A stretch of DNA of 20,294 nt from Candidatus Sodaliphilus fimicaballi (GCA_018065165.1 JAGHTV010000082.1:1-20294), one strand, 5' to 3'; numbered from the stretch's first letter, positions 1 through 8,388 are shown. Notes: generated by a model not told the origin, from the letters alone. Numbers and translations are program-made.

Positions 1-1667
1 TGGGGATTGATGGTGCCTTGCTTCTCGATGGCTTTCATCAACTCGGTGCGCATGTTGGTACTGCTGCGATAGATGATGCGTGAGTCGATCTTCTCCTTGG
101 GAATGCCGGCACCACGAGTCATGAGTTCGCCGCCACCGTTGGCACGATAGCTGTTCATTGCCACGCGATAGGTCTTGTCCTCGTCAAATGCCTGTCCGTT
201 ACTCATGCACAATATCTTCACGCGCTGTCCCACGGGCTTGGTAACATCTACCTCGTAGTCGATACCCATTGCCGAGTCAAAGTTGTAGGTAGGCATCTCA
301 AACCACACGCGCTTGCCATTGTCCTTTACACGCATGATGTGGTCACTGGGCGATGTCATGGTCGTTACCCACAGGTCGTAACTCATCTCGAGGAAATTGC
401 GGAGCTCCTTGCCTGTGAGATTAACCACGTAGAGATCGTTTTCGAAGCGATACAGGTCAAACATGTTACCCACGGTGATGTTGCCCTTGTGGAGCACGGC
501 ATCGGCTTGCAGCGGGGCGCTAACGGCGATATCGGCACCAGTGATGTCGAGCATGAGTTGCAGTACCATGTCGCCAAATGCGCCGTTGCCAAAGAAACAG
601 TCGCTCGACTGTATGGTCTTGCTGAGTGTGCCTATGGGACGGTTTACCCACTTGTCAACCTCGCTCACCTGTGCTGCAAAGTGATTCATGAAGGCTTGGT
701 CAACGGGTGTGTTGCGCACATCCACAATGTCGCCCTTGCGGTCGGTGACACACCACTTGTTGCCGTCGTGCTCAAGGCTGATGGTAGCCTGTGCAAGAGC
801 CATGGCGTTGTTGGCAGGGTTAAGCACGAGCACCTTTGAGCCATCGCACACGTCGTCCATTGTATTGTTGCGACGGTGATCGTGGCCGCAGAATATCACA
901 TCAAATCCTGGCACCTCACGAGCCACCTGAGCGGCAGCGTTCTCGCTATAGGTATCGGTGGTGATGCCACCCTTGTAGCCACTGTGGAAAAGGCCAGCGA
1001 TTACATCGGGCTTCTCGTTGCGCTTTATATAGTCCACCCAGTAGCGCGCACTCTCCACCATGGGCTGGAACTTGAGTCCGCTCCACAATTTCTCGTCGAG
1101 CCAGTTGGGTATGGCAGGCGTGATGAGTCCCAGTACAGCCACCTTGACACCACTGCGTTCCACGATGGTGTAAGGAGCGATTTCGGGTTGTAGGTTGACG
1201 GTCAAGCCATCAGGCGTAGCAGCGGCACCGAGCATGTTGGCGCCCAGTGAGGGGCAATTTACCTCGTCGGCCCACTTGTCATATACCTTGTGACCAGCCT
1301 CGATGTCGTGGTTGCCGTAAGATTGTGCGTCAAATTTCATGTAGTTGATGACGCTTGCTGCGATATTCTCCTGCTGGGTCGCAACAAAGTTGTAGTAATA
1401 GCTCACAGGGCGTCCCTGCAGTATGTCGCCGTTGTCGAGCAGAATAACCTGGTCAGGACAAGCCTTGCGCAGCGAGTCAACGTAGTGGCTGATGCGAGCC
1501 ATAGATCCGGGCAACGGCTTGCCAGTGATAAAGTCGTGGGGGAAGAAACTGCCGTGAACATCGCTCGTCTCGAGCAGTTGAAGTTGCACTTTGTCGCCAC
1601 GCTGGGGCAGTGCGGTGGCTGTTGCACACAGTGTTGCTGCAAGCATAGCAAGAAGGGTCTTTTTCAT
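1..1667 (-). CDS. Secreted 5'-nucleotidase / 2',3'-cyclic phosphodiesterase family protein (3' end cut off)
   Basis: The frame is open from an ATG at 1665-1667 to the window edge, about 555 codons without a stop, so the C-terminus is missing. The N-terminus (MKKTLLAMLAATLCATATA) is a signal peptide, so the enzyme should act outside the cytoplasm. Residues about 28-290 are a calcineurin-like metallophosphoesterase domain. It shows SDVHG (D36, H38), DNGD (78-81), GNHD (118-121), FHSG (H228) and GHDH (261-264), which together form the two-metal site. The remainder matches the 5'-nucleotidase C-terminal substrate domain, including FENDLYVVNLTGKEL and AMNSYRANGGGE. The family removes phosphate from nucleotides or opens 2',3'-cyclic nucleotides for scavenging. 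The substrate here is inferred from family only. It is the last visible gene of the minus-strand cluster, 39 bp after the MBL-fold gene. Confidence 0.93.
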   Translation of the reverse strand, partial: MKKTLLAMLAATLCATATALPQRGDKVQLQLLETSDVHGSFFPHDFITGKPLPGSMARISHYVDSLRKACPDQVILLDNGDILQGRPVSYYYNFVATQQENIAASVINYMKFDAQSYGNHDIEAGHKVYDKWADEVNCPSLGANMLGAAATPDGLTVNLQPEIAPYTIVERSGVKVAVLGLITPAIPNWLDEKLWSGLKFQPMVESARYWVDYIKRNEKPDVIAGLFHSGYKGGITTDTYSENAAAQVAREVPGFDVIFCGHDHRRNNTMDDVCDGSKVLVLNPANNAMALAQATISLEHDGNKWCVTDRKGDIVDVRNTPVDQAFMNHFAAQVSEVDKWVNRPIGTLSKTIQSSDCFFGNGAFGDMVLQLMLDITGADIAVSAPLQADAVLHKGNITVGNMFDLYRFENDLYVVNLTGKELRNFLEMSYDLWVTTMTSPSDHIMRVKDNGKRVWFEMPTYNFDSAMGIDYEVDVTKPVGQRVKILCMSNGQAFDEDKTYRVAMNSYRANGGGELMTRGAGIPKEKIDSRIIYRSSTNMRTELMKAIEKQGTINP

Positions 1668-1706
1668 TATGTTATGGGTAAAAGTAGTTGTTGTGATAGA
1701 GTCCCA

Positions 1707-2510
1707 TTACAGTGTAACGGTCTCGATGTCGTCGGGCACCTCGATGCGGCCGGTGAAGTGCTGTGCTGCCTCGGCAGTATAGGTGATGCGGCGTGTGGTG
1801 AGGTGGGTATCCTCGGTGTGATACAGCAGTAGGTTTTTCACACCCAGTTCTTGAGCAATGCGTCCGGCATCGATGGCGGTGCTATGGTGCTTCTCGTAGG
1901 GGCGGAACTGCTCGCGGTCCTTGTACAGGCAGAAGGCCTCACACATAAACCAGTCGCAGTCCTTGACATACTTCTCGTTGCGCTCGTGGTAGGGCTCGTC
2001 GCCGTGGCACACGAGTGTCTTGCCATCGGGCAACACGGCCTTAAAGCCAAACTGCTTGGTCTTGTCGCTCGCAACATCAAAGAACGTTACATCCACATCG
2101 TTGATGCGTACGGTTTCACCATCTTCAACCACCTTGATAATGATAGTATCGCCTATTGCGCGGCATATCTTGGCAGGTATCATAAGTCGGCACATCTCCT
2201 CAATGCAGTGAGCCACCTCGTCGTGGCAATAGATGGTAAATGTGCCGCTGTACTTTCCGCGATACATCATGGGCGAAATTTTGCGTATGAGCCACACTAC
2301 ACCCATCACATGGTCGGTATGGACATGGGTCACAAATAGGTCATGGATTTGAGTATAGTCAATGTCGGCACGAAACAGCTGTCTGAAGATGCCATTGCCA
2401 CCGCCTGCATCTACCATGAGTGTGCCGTCGGGCGTTTTCATGAAGAAGCAAGTATTGTAACAGCGAGTGCACATTGCATTGCCTGTGCCGAGCATTGTAA
2501 CCTGTGTCAT
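1707..2510 (-). CDS. MBL-fold metal-dependent hydrolase, RNase Z-like
   Basis: A 267-residue cytoplasmic protein with no signal peptide. The metallo-beta-lactamase signature is complete: HVHTDH at 62-67 supplies the first four ligands, CHGD at 168-171 and YHTED at 230-234 supply the later His and Asp ligands, and VDAGGG (33-38) follows the second strand. The opening VTMLGTGNA resembles the start of RNase Z and the related arylsulfatase/phosphodiesterase group. The long exosite arm of a true tRNA 3'-endonuclease is not evident, so tRNA processing is only one option beside a cyclic-nucleotide or small-ester hydrolase. It has many cysteines (14, 17, 21, 95, 102, 107, 116 and others), several outside the metal site. 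It starts 4 bp after the histidine kinase stop, so the two are probably translated from one mRNA. Confidence 0.85.
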   Translation of the reverse strand: MTQVTMLGTGNAMCTRCYNTCFFMKTPDGTLMVDAGGGNGIFRQLFRADIDYTQIHDLFVTHVHTDHVMGVVWLIRKISPMMYRGKYSGTFTIYCHDEVAHCIEEMCRLMIPAKICRAIGDTIIIKVVEDGETVRINDVDVTFFDVASDKTKQFGFKAVLPDGKTLVCHGDEPYHERNEKYVKDCDWFMCEAFCLYKDREQFRPYEKHHSTAIDAGRIAQELGVKNLLLYHTEDTHLTTRRITYTAEAAQHFTGRIEVPDDIETVTL

Positions 2511-2514
2511 ATCC

Positions 2515-3753
2515 TTATGATTTTACTTTGGGCAATTCTATTGCAAATGTAGTTCCCTTGCCGGGCTCTGATTCCTTGATGTAAATGCGTCCACCGTGGT
2601 ACTCCTCGATGATGCGCTTAACCAGAGTGAGGCCAAGACCCCAGCCACGCTTCTTGGTGGTGAAGCCGGGATTGAACACATTCTTGAAGTTTTTACGGGC
2701 AATACCCTTGCCGGTATCTTTTACAAGTATGATAGCATTTTCTTCGTCGCTTGTAACGGTGATGTCGAGGCTACCCTCGCCGCTCATTGCGTCAACGGCA
2801 TTCTTGGTAAGGTTCTCCATTACCCACTCAAATAGTGACTGGCACAGCATGATACCGCAATTTGTCTCATCGTTGGTGTAAATGGAGAGGCTCACACGCT
2901 TGGGTATGCGCTTGCTCATGTACTCAAGGCTCTTGTTCACTGCCTCGTTGATAAACTCGAGTTCCTTCTCGGGCATAGAGCCAATCTTAGAGAAGCGGTC
3001 GGCAATCACCGAGAGGCGATGCACATCCTTGTCCATCTCGCTCACCATCTCGGGGTCAACACCCATCGAGGGCATGATTTGTGTCCAGGCCATGAGCGAC
3101 GATATGGGAGTGCCAAGCTGATGAGCAGTCTCCTTAGACAGACCCACCCACACCTTGTTCTGCTCAGCCTTCTTTACGCTGATGAGAGCAAAGTAGGCCA
3201 CCGCGATGAACAGCAGCATCACTGCGAGCTGGATGTAGGGGTAATAGGCCAGGCGACGCAACAGTGTAGAGTCCTCGTAGTAGAGGTACTGGGTTGTATT
3301 GTCGTCGATGTTGATTTCAATTTTGTTATTAGTGCCCTTGAGGTGCTCCAGTTTCTTTTCCAGGAACGCTAGGTTGACTGGCGATATGTCGAGCAGTGCA
3401 AGACTGTCAACAGGTTCAGGAAGCTTGAAATTGCGGTGTAGCTGGATATCACCTTCCTCGTCAACGAGCAGCACAGGAATGGTGTGGTTGCCCTCGATGA
3501 TGCTGAGTAGGAAGTCAACATCGGGTTGTAGCATGGGAATCTCGTTGCCAGCACTGTCAACGGGTACATCGGCAAGCGTAGCGAGTTCCTTGGTGGCGTT
3601 GGCCCATATTTCCATGCGGTCACGCTCCTGCTTGGCAAGGTCCTTAACGAGGTTATTAGAGATGTAAATGAAGCACGCAACCATGACCAGAGAGATGGCT
3701 ATGAGAGCCATCTTCCATATTCGCCTGTAATCATATATATTGCGTATATTCAT
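2515..3753 (-). CDS. Membrane-bound sensor histidine kinase
   Basis: A 412-residue protein. Transmembrane segment 1 spans about 14-34, an extracytoplasmic sensor region covers about 35-168, and transmembrane segment 2 spans about 172-192. The cytoplasmic kinase core follows. The phospho-accepting histidine is H211 in the box KETAHQLGTPISSLMAW. The ATPase domain shows the N box (ENLTKNAVDAM, around N318), the G1 box (DTGKGI, 346-351), the F box (FNPGFTTK) and the G2 box (GWGLGL, 370-375). It should sense an envelope signal and phosphorylate a response regulator. No regulator gene is adjacent on either side, so its partner must be encoded elsewhere. The AHQLGTP form of the H box is common in Bacteroidota kinases. 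An 8-nt repeat array fills the gap between it and rnhB upstream. Confidence 0.92.
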   Translation of the reverse strand: MNIRNIYDYRRIWKMALIAISLVMVACFIYISNNLVKDLAKQERDRMEIWANATKELATLADVPVDSAGNEIPMLQPDVDFLLSIIEGNHTIPVLLVDEEGDIQLHRNFKLPEPVDSLALLDISPVNLAFLEKKLEHLKGTNNKIEINIDDNTTQYLYYEDSTLLRRLAYYPYIQLAVMLLFIAVAYFALISVKKAEQNKVWVGLSKETAHQLGTPISSLMAWTQIMPSMGVDPEMVSEMDKDVHRLSVIADRFSKIGSMPEKELEFINEAVNKSLEYMSKRIPKRVSLSIYTNDETNCGIMLCQSLFEWVMENLTKNAVDAMSGEGSLDITVTSDEENAIILVKDTGKGIARKNFKNVFNPGFTTKKRGWGLGLTLVKRIIEEYHGGRIYIKESEPGKGTTFAIELPKVKS

Positions 3754-3771
3754 TTTATAAAAGTTTATCGT

Positions 3772-3811
3772 TAAGGATTTAACCCATTACCCCATTAACC
3801 TATTAACCATT
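3772..3811. repeat. 8-nt degenerate tandem repeat, five copies
   Basis: Five consecutive 8-nt units read on the plus strand as TAAGGATT, TAACCCAT, TACCCCAT, TAACCTAT and TAACCATT; the consensus is TAACCCAT. The array fills most of the 66-bp gap between the rnhB stop and the histidine kinase start. It contains no start codon, Bacteroidota -7 box or hairpin. The period is clear by eye; its function is unknown. Confidence 0.75.
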
Positions 3812-3819
3812 TATCTGTC

Positions 3820-4425
3820 TTATTCCAGGCTATCGAAGAGGCTAGGCTGCTCTAGCAGCTGGAACGACATGCGATGGTATGGCGTAGGGCCATAGGCAGC
3901 GATTGCTGCACGGTGCTCCTTGGTGGGATATCCCTTGTTCTTCGCCCAGTTGTACTGTGGGTATTCCTGAGCTATGTTGCGCATGTACTCGTCGCGGTGA
4001 GTCTTGGCCAGGATGCTTGCTGCTGCTATGCTTAGCATCTTGCCGTCGCCCTTGACGATGGTTGTGTGAGGTAGGTCCTGATACTTGTAGAAACGGTTGC
4101 CGTCGATGAGCAGAGCCTCGGGACGCACCTTGAGTTGGTCTATCGCACGGTGCATGGCTGTGATTGATGCCCGCAGGATGTTGATTTGGTCAATCTCCTT
4201 AGACGAAACAAAAGAGACAGCCCAAGCCAGAGCCTCACGCTCAATGATGGGGCGTAGAGCCTCACGCTGCTTCTCAGTGAGCTGCTTGCTGTCGTTGATG
4301 AGTTCGTTGTTAAAGTCGGGGGGCAATATCACTGCGGCTGCAGTCACTGGTCCTGCAAGACAGCCTCGACCAGCCTCGTCGCAGCCAGCTTCAATGCGTC
4401 CTTCTATGAGATATTGCTGCAACAC
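3820..4425 (-). CDS. rnhB: Ribonuclease HII
   Basis: A 201-residue enzyme that cuts the RNA strand of RNA-DNA hybrids and starts removal of single ribonucleotides from DNA. The RNase HII active site is visible: D16 and E17 in [10 protein letters not shown]107 in LLIDGNRF and D144 in AKTHRDEYM. The stretches [12 protein letters not shown] and [10 protein letters not shown] are also typical. Length is normal for Bacteroidales. The start is a GTG at 4423-4425. The only upstream in-frame codons before a stop are CAA, AAC, CCC, ATC, TTA and CAA, so no ATG is available, and MLQQYLIEG aligns with the expected N-terminus. It begins 11 bp after the polyprenyl synthetase stop, so it is probably cotranscribed. 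Confidence 0.96.
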   Translation of the reverse strand: MLQQYLIEGRIEAGCDEAGRGCLAGPVTAAAVILPPDFNNELINDSKQLTEKQREALRPIIEREALAWAVSFVSSKEIDQINILRASITAMHRAIDQLKVRPEALLIDGNRFYKYQDLPHTTIVKGDGKMLSIAAASILAKTHRDEYMRNIAQEYPQYNWAKNKGYPTKEHRAAIAAYGPTPYHRMSFQLLEQPSLFDSLE

Positions 4426-4436
4426 TTGGTTGGGGA

Positions 4437-5426
4437 TTAATTGTTACGGACGATGATGAACTGGAACAGTTGCTTGAAGGCCTCGATGGTGTCGCAGGGC
4501 TCGTAGGCATCGAGCAAGATACAAGCCTCCTGACGCAGGCGTTCCATCACCTCGTAGGTGTAGTCTATGCCGCCAGCCTCCTTGGCAAATGATACTAGAG
4601 TCTCAATATCGGCAGTGTCAAGCTCTTGCTTGTGCACAAGTTCTTGCATTGCTTCGTGCTGTGGATGAGCCTCTTGTGAGAGTGCATAGATGAGGGGCAG
4701 TGTGATTTTTCCCTCGCGCAGGTCGTTGCCGGTGGGCTTGCCCACTGCGGGGTCGTCATAGTAGTCAAATGTATCGTCCTTCATCTGGAAGCACAAACCC
4801 AGCAGGTGGGCATAGTGTCGCAGTGGCTTTAGGGTGTCCTCGTCTTTGTTGCGAGCATATCCGCCCACAGCCACACAACTTTCAAAGAGCTTGGCCGTTT
4901 TCTTGCCAATTATGTTCATGTAAGTGGCCTCATTGATGTTGCGTCCCTGTGCATTATTGATCTGGTCAATCTCGCCCAGCGACAGCGTGCCACCCATAAT
5001 GGCAAGTTCGTCGAGGATGCGAGGGTCGCCAGTGCGCACGGCACAACGTAAAGCCGATGTGATGAAGAAATCGCCAGTAAGCACTGCAATGTGGTTGTCA
5101 TATACACTGCTCACTGTGGGGGCTCCGCGGCGTTCCTTGGCCTGGTCAATGACATCATCGTGAATGAGCGAGGCGTTGTGTAGCAGTTCGATAGCCGCTC
5201 CGGCATTGAGAACGGTCTCGTTAACACCGCCAAACAACTTTCCGCTGAGCAGCACCAGCAATGGGCGTAGTTGCTTACCCTTGGTTGCCAGGTGTGCCTC
5301 AACGACAGCATTCATGAGAGTGCTGTCGCTGTTGAGTGAATTTTTTATGATGTCGTTGAGGCGAGCCATGTCGCCGTCAAGTGATTGCCTTATTTCTTCG
5401 AGTTTAGTCACTTTAGTTAGTTCCAT
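4437..5426 (-). CDS. Polyprenyl (isoprenoid) diphosphate synthase
   Basis: A 329-residue trans-prenyltransferase of the IspB/farnesyl-geranylgeranyl synthase family. It condenses isopentenyl diphosphate onto an allylic primer to build a long prenyl chain, probably for the menaquinone side chain; the product length is inferred, not visible. The first aspartate-rich motif is DDVID at 90-94, in [15 protein letters not shown]. The second is DDTFD at 217-221, in [21 protein letters not shown] (49-55) carries the conserved Lys and Arg that bind isopentenyl diphosphate. Its ATG lies inside the end of the tonB-like gene (10-bp overlap), which suggests translational coupling. Confidence 0.93.
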   Translation of the reverse strand: MELTKVTKLEEIRQSLDGDMARLNDIIKNSLNSDSTLMNAVVEAHLATKGKQLRPLLVLLSGKLFGGVNETVLNAGAAIELLHNASLIHDDVIDQAKERRGAPTVSSVYDNHIAVLTGDFFITSALRCAVRTGDPRILDELAIMGGTLSLGEIDQINNAQGRNINEATYMNIIGKKTAKLFESCVAVGGYARNKDEDTLKPLRHYAHLLGLCFQMKDDTFDYYDDPAVGKPTGNDLREGKITLPLIYALSQEAHPQHEAMQELVHKQELDTADIETLVSFAKEAGGIDYTYEVMERLRQEACILLDAYEPCDTIEAFKQLFQFIIVRNN

Positions 5427-6235
5427 TTGTAAGTTACAGTACCCACACCCTCGGTAGTAGTGTTCTGTGGTACTGAGAATGCACTCTTGAGGGCAGCCTG
5501 CTCACATGCTTGGCGTATTTCGGCATGAGTGTAGGCCTCGCCACTACCGCCCACAGCGTGAGCTTCGGTAACCCTGCCGCGAGGATTCACGCGAACCTTG
5601 ACTTGAACGGTACCAGTCCAGCGGCTGTTGGGATTGGGTTTAGCCCAGTAGTCGAGGGTATAGCCCACAAGACCACCCAAACCGGGACGTCCTATTGTGG
5701 GACCTTGTCCAGAGTTGCCATCAGGCGAACCTTGCTTGCCTGTTCCTGTGCCTCCGGTGTTGCCAAACGCATTCTTAACACGGTTGTTGGTTGCCGAGTT
5801 AGTTGTTTGCTTGACCTCTTCTTTCTTGTCGGTATTCTTCTTGTCGACGGCAGGTCCCGATTTCTTGGTGGGATCTTCCTTGACTTTTTCTTTTACCTTC
5901 ATGGGCGACTCCTTGGTGGCGGTGACGAGCTGAGTGGGTTGCTTGGTGGGTTCACCGTTGTCTTTCATATCGTCGCCTTCAACATCGGGTTGCTCGGCAT
6001 CTTGAGCATTTTCAATCGATGCGTCGCTTGCCATCTCGTCGCTCTCGGTAGCATCAACCATGTCGCCAAGCATCACATACTCACCACCAAACATGATGGA
6101 GTCTTGCTTGAGCTCGTTGATAGTGTTGATGGGCTCGTAGCGCAGGAAGGTATTGACAAGAATGAGTACCATTACCACACATAGCAGTAATGTTATCCCT
6201 AGTGCTGTTATTTCATTCTTGCGATTGTCGTTCAT
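5417..6235 (-). CDS. Energy transducer, TonB/TolA-like protein
   Basis: A 272-residue protein anchored by one N-terminal membrane helix (about 11-30). A periplasmic linker of about 150 residues follows, rich in Asp, Glu, Lys, Pro and Thr, then a Gly-rich stretch (NTGGTGTGKQGSPDG, about 158-172). The C-terminal domain (about 190-272) has the TonB/TolA-like pattern VQVKVRVNPRGRVTEA, followed by TYKWN at the end. It should carry proton-motive energy from the ExbB/ExbD motor to outer-membrane receptors, or act as TolA in envelope stability. Its place directly after exbB and exbD supports a motor partner role but does not separate TonB from TolA. Its ATG lies 24 bp after the TAA that ends the exbD extension. 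Confidence 0.87.
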   Translation of the reverse strand: MNDNRKNEITALGITLLLCVVMVLILVNTFLRYEPINTINELKQDSIMFGGEYVMLGDMVDATESDEMASDASIENAQDAEQPDVEGDDMKDNGEPTKQPTQLVTATKESPMKVKEKVKEDPTKKSGPAVDKKNTDKKEEVKQTTNSATNNRVKNAFGNTGGTGTGKQGSPDGNSGQGPTIGRPGLGGLVGYTLDYWAKPNPNSRWTGTVQVKVRVNPRGRVTEAHAVGGSGEAYTHAEIRQACEQAALKSAFSVPQNTTTEGVGTVTYKWN

Positions 6236-6259
6236 TGTTGCAACAAAAAGTGTTGTTTT

Positions 6260-6370
6260 TTAGTTTTGAACTTGTTCGGTTGCTTCAACCTGAGCGGGAG
6301 TCTCGGGTGCTGCATAAGCCTCTGATGCGTGCTTTGTAGCAAGAACCACCTTAAGGCCATTCATTGAACC
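6260..6370 (-). pseudogene. exbD: In-frame 3' remainder of exbD after the internal TAG
   Basis: Directly after the TAG at 6371-6373, the same frame stays open for 36 codons to a TAA at 6260-6262. It reads GSMNGLKVVLATK and then an Ala/Glu/Thr/Gln-rich tail ending TEQVQN. GLKVVLATK is the expected last beta strand of an ExbD periplasmic domain, so this is the natural C-terminus cut off by one nonsense codon. It could be expressed by TAG readthrough, or by restart at the ATG at 6362-6364 three codons after the stop. It may also not be expressed, or the stop may be a base-call error. Confidence 0.85.
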
Positions 6371-6742
6371 CTAGTCGAGGATGTCGACGATCTTGCCATA
6401 GGCAACCTCTTCGTCGGCATACACTGCAACAAACTCGGTGGGATTAGCAACAACGAGTTGCTTCATGAATCCGTCGAGTTGCTCGGGGGCAATGGGTGTG
6501 AGTTCACCTTCCTGGATGCTGTCGCCTATTGTAGCAAACATGTTGAGGTCCTTGTCCACATAGATGCGTGTTGTGGGCTTGAGGGCTGTTTGCTGGCTGC
6601 TTTGTGGCAGGTTCACCTCGAGAGCCGAGGGGAACACAAAGGTTGAAGTCACCATGAAGAAGATGAGCAGCAAGAAGATGACATCGGTCATTGATGCCAT
6701 GCTGAACATTGCCTGTGTGTCGTGCTGTCTCTTTAATGCCAT
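6371..6742 (-). CDS. exbD: Biopolymer transport protein ExbD/TolR, ended early by TAG
   Basis: This 123-residue frame starts with MALKRQHDTQAMFSMASMTD and has one membrane helix at about 18-36. D20 in SMTDVIFLLLIFFM is the conserved proton-carrying aspartate of ExbD/TolR. The periplasmic domain runs to YGKIVDILD and then stops at TAG (6371-6373). Family members normally continue for one hydrophobic residue, Gly-Ser, an Asn-Gly turn and a last strand ending in LATK. That sequence is present in frame just after the TAG, so the natural protein would be about 160 residues. ExbD pairs with ExbB as the proton-driven stator for TonB or TolA. It starts 8 bp after exbB. The gene is recognised with confidence; whether the short form works is open. 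Confidence 0.92.
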   Translation of the reverse strand: MALKRQHDTQAMFSMASMTDVIFLLLIFFMVTSTFVFPSALEVNLPQSSQQTALKPTTRIYVDKDLNMFATIGDSIQEGELTPIAPEQLDGFMKQLVVANPTEFVAVYADEEVAYGKIVDILD

Positions 6743-6750
6743 GACGATAA

Positions 6751-7536
6751 TTATTTAGCGGGTTCGTTGAGGATGTCCATGAATTCCATTGTCTTGCCTT
6801 CGAGCTTGTTCATCACCTTGTTGACACGAGAAGTGAGGAAGTTGTAGGCAAACAATGCCACGATACCCACGATGAGACCACCCACTGTAGTAACGAGGGC
6901 CTGGTAGATACCGCTTGCAAGGATTGTAACATTGCTTTGTGCTCCAGCGCTTGCCAGCTGGAAGAATGCCTGTACCATACCAGTTACTGTACCCAAGAAA
7001 CCAATCATGGGAGCACCGGCAGCTGTTGTTGCAAGCCATGAGAAGCCTTTCTCAAGCTTTGCAATCTCCATGTTACCAACATTCTCGATAGCAACGAGTA
7101 CATCGTTCATGGGGCGACCAATGCGGCTTACACCCTTCTCGATCATGCGAGCTGCGGGAGTGCCAGTCTCTTTACACACCTTGAGTGCACTGTCAACATC
7201 GCCACGCATGATGAGGTTTTTGATTTTTTCCATAAACGCTGCGTCGTCGCGAGAAGCCGCGTTGATGACGAACAGACGTTCAAAGAAGATGTAAATACTT
7301 ACAATCGCGAGCAGTGCCAGAGGTATCATGAGCCATCCGCCAGCCATGGTGAGATTCCATACTGAGAGTTCATTGACAACGGGCGCTGCAGCCTCGGTTG
7401 CTGCTTGTGCAGCGGGGGCTACGGTTTGACTAACGGTTTCTACTGCCGCTTGTGCGGTGTCATAAACTTGCGCTGCAGCCTGTGCAGTACTATCGGCAAG
7501 TGGTGCCTGAGCAAGAATCATGTTGAGTAATGCCAT
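6751..7536 (-). CDS. exbB: MotA/TolQ/ExbB proton channel protein
   Basis: A 261-residue inner-membrane protein. Membrane helices lie at about 66-86 (GGWLMIPLALLAIVSIYIFF), about 165-190 (AGAPMIGFLGTVTGMVQAFF) and about 210-230 (GGLIVGIVALFAYNFL). The GFLGTVTGM motif and the TTVGGLIVGI helix are the ExbB/TolQ family signature that forms the proton path with ExbD Asp20. The first 55 residues are unusual: an Ala/Gln/Thr/Val-rich low-complexity segment ahead of helix 1, starting with a short hydrophobic stretch (MALLNMILAQA) that may be a cleaved signal or a membrane-surface segment. It lies 49 bp after pdxJ, followed by exbD and the tonB-like gene. Confidence 0.95.
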   Translation of the reverse strand: MALLNMILAQAPLADSTAQAAAQVYDTAQAAVETVSQTVAPAAQAATEAAAPVVNELSVWNLTMAGGWLMIPLALLAIVSIYIFFERLFVINAASRDDAAFMEKIKNLIMRGDVDSALKVCKETGTPAARMIEKGVSRIGRPMNDVLVAIENVGNMEIAKLEKGFSWLATTAAGAPMIGFLGTVTGMVQAFFQLASAGAQSNVTILASGIYQALVTTVGGLIVGIVALFAYNFLTSRVNKVMNKLEGKTMEFMDILNEPAK

Positions 7537-7585
7537 GTTAGATTAAAAATCTTAATTGTTATTATGTTTTATTTTATTCAGGAAA

Positions 7586-8299
7586 TTATTTCAAGCATTG
7601 CTTGTAAGCCTTTATGGCTTGTTCGAGTCCCATATACAGAGAGTCGCTGATGAGTTGGTGACCTATCGAGACCTCCATCAGGAAGGGAATGTGTTCCTTG
7701 AAGAACTTGAGGTTGTCAAGGTTGAGGTCGTGACCAGCGTTGACGCCTATACCCATATTGCGTGCCGCTTGAGCTGCTGCAACATAGGGTGCGATGGCTG
7801 CCTCGGGGTCGTCTTTGTATTGCTCGGCATAGGGGCCAGTGTAAAGCTCTACACGGTCGGTGCCTGTGCGAGCGGCTTGGCGTATGTTCTCCTCGTCGGT
7901 TCCTACAAAGATGCTCGTGCGTATGCCTGCTTCCTTTAGACGGTCAACGACTTGGGTAAGGAAATCAAAGTGTGCAGTTACATCCCAACCTGCCGACGAA
8001 GTGAGTGCGTTGGGTGCATCGGGCACGAGAGTTACTTGTGTGGGCTTAACCAGCAGAACCATCTGCAGGAAATCCTCGCTGGGATAACCTTCGATGTTGA
8101 ACTCGCGACGCAACAGCGGACGCAGGGTCATTACATCGTCACGGCGTATGTGACGCTCATCGGGACGAGGGTGAACGGTAATGCCGTCGGCACCATAACG
8201 CTCACAGTCTAGAGCAACATTTTCGACACAGGGCACATTACCGCCGCGAGCATTGCGCAGGGTAGCAATCTTGTTGATGTTTACACTTAGGTTTGTCAT
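7586..8299 (-). CDS. pdxJ: Pyridoxine 5'-phosphate synthase
   Basis: A 237-residue TIM-barrel enzyme that condenses 1-deoxy-D-xylulose 5-phosphate with 3-amino-2-oxopropyl phosphate to make pyridoxine 5'-phosphate, the last ring-forming step of the DXP-dependent vitamin B6 route. Family marks are [17 protein letters not shown] at the start, [16 protein letters not shown] (about 37-52), FNIEGYPS (about 69-76), [17 protein letters not shown] (about 94-110), VELYTGPYA and [12 protein letters not shown] near the end. Length is normal. It is the first gene of the minus-strand cluster and is transcribed away from nadK across a 213-bp gap that holds candidate promoters for both directions. Confidence 0.97.
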   Translation of the reverse strand: MTNLSVNINKIATLRNARGGNVPCVENVALDCERYGADGITVHPRPDERHIRRDDVMTLRPLLRREFNIEGYPSEDFLQMVLLVKPTQVTLVPDAPNALTSSAGWDVTAHFDFLTQVVDRLKEAGIRTSIFVGTDEENIRQAARTGTDRVELYTGPYAEQYKDDPEAAIAPYVAAAQAARNMGIGVNAGHDLNLDNLKFFKEHIPFLMEVSIGHQLISDSLYMGLEQAIKAYKQCLK

Positions 8300-8337
8300 T
8301 TTTTATTATCCTCGCTAAATGATAGCTAAATAATTTG

Positions 8338-8346
8338 TATATTTGC
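8338..8346 (+). promoter_or_regulatory. Candidate -7 promoter element for nadK
   Basis: TATATTTGC fits the Bacteroidota -7 consensus TAnnTTTG plus a pyrimidine and faces nadK, with a leader of about 160 nt. I see no good TTTG about 20 bp upstream, so the assignment is weak. Confidence 0.35.
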
Positions 8347-8368
8347 ACTGTGATTCCACAGTACATAG

Positions 8369-8388
8369 CAAAGCTAAATGCAAAAATA
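8369..8388 (-). promoter_or_regulatory. Two candidate -7 elements for the pdxJ cluster
   Basis: Read on the minus strand, TAGCTTTG (8369-8376) and TATTTTTG (8381-8388) both fit TAnnTTTG and lie 70-90 bp upstream of the pdxJ ATG. Neither has a clear -33 element. They sit within about 50 bp of the opposing nadK candidate, so the two promoters could interfere. Confidence 0.4.

Noticed and set aside
339..839. Plus-strand open frame of 166 codons
   Set aside because: It lies opposite the 5'-nucleotidase gene, whose metal-site motifs are all present. Similar antisense frames at 1290-1832, 5510-6184, 13653-14180 and 14553-15353 also mirror real genes and resemble no family.
6371..6373. TAG reassigned to an amino acid throughout the genome
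   Set aside because: No other gene here has an internal TAG, and the 9441-9899 gene appears to use TAG as its stop. Two cases cannot establish reassignment, so a local event in exbD is the simpler reading.
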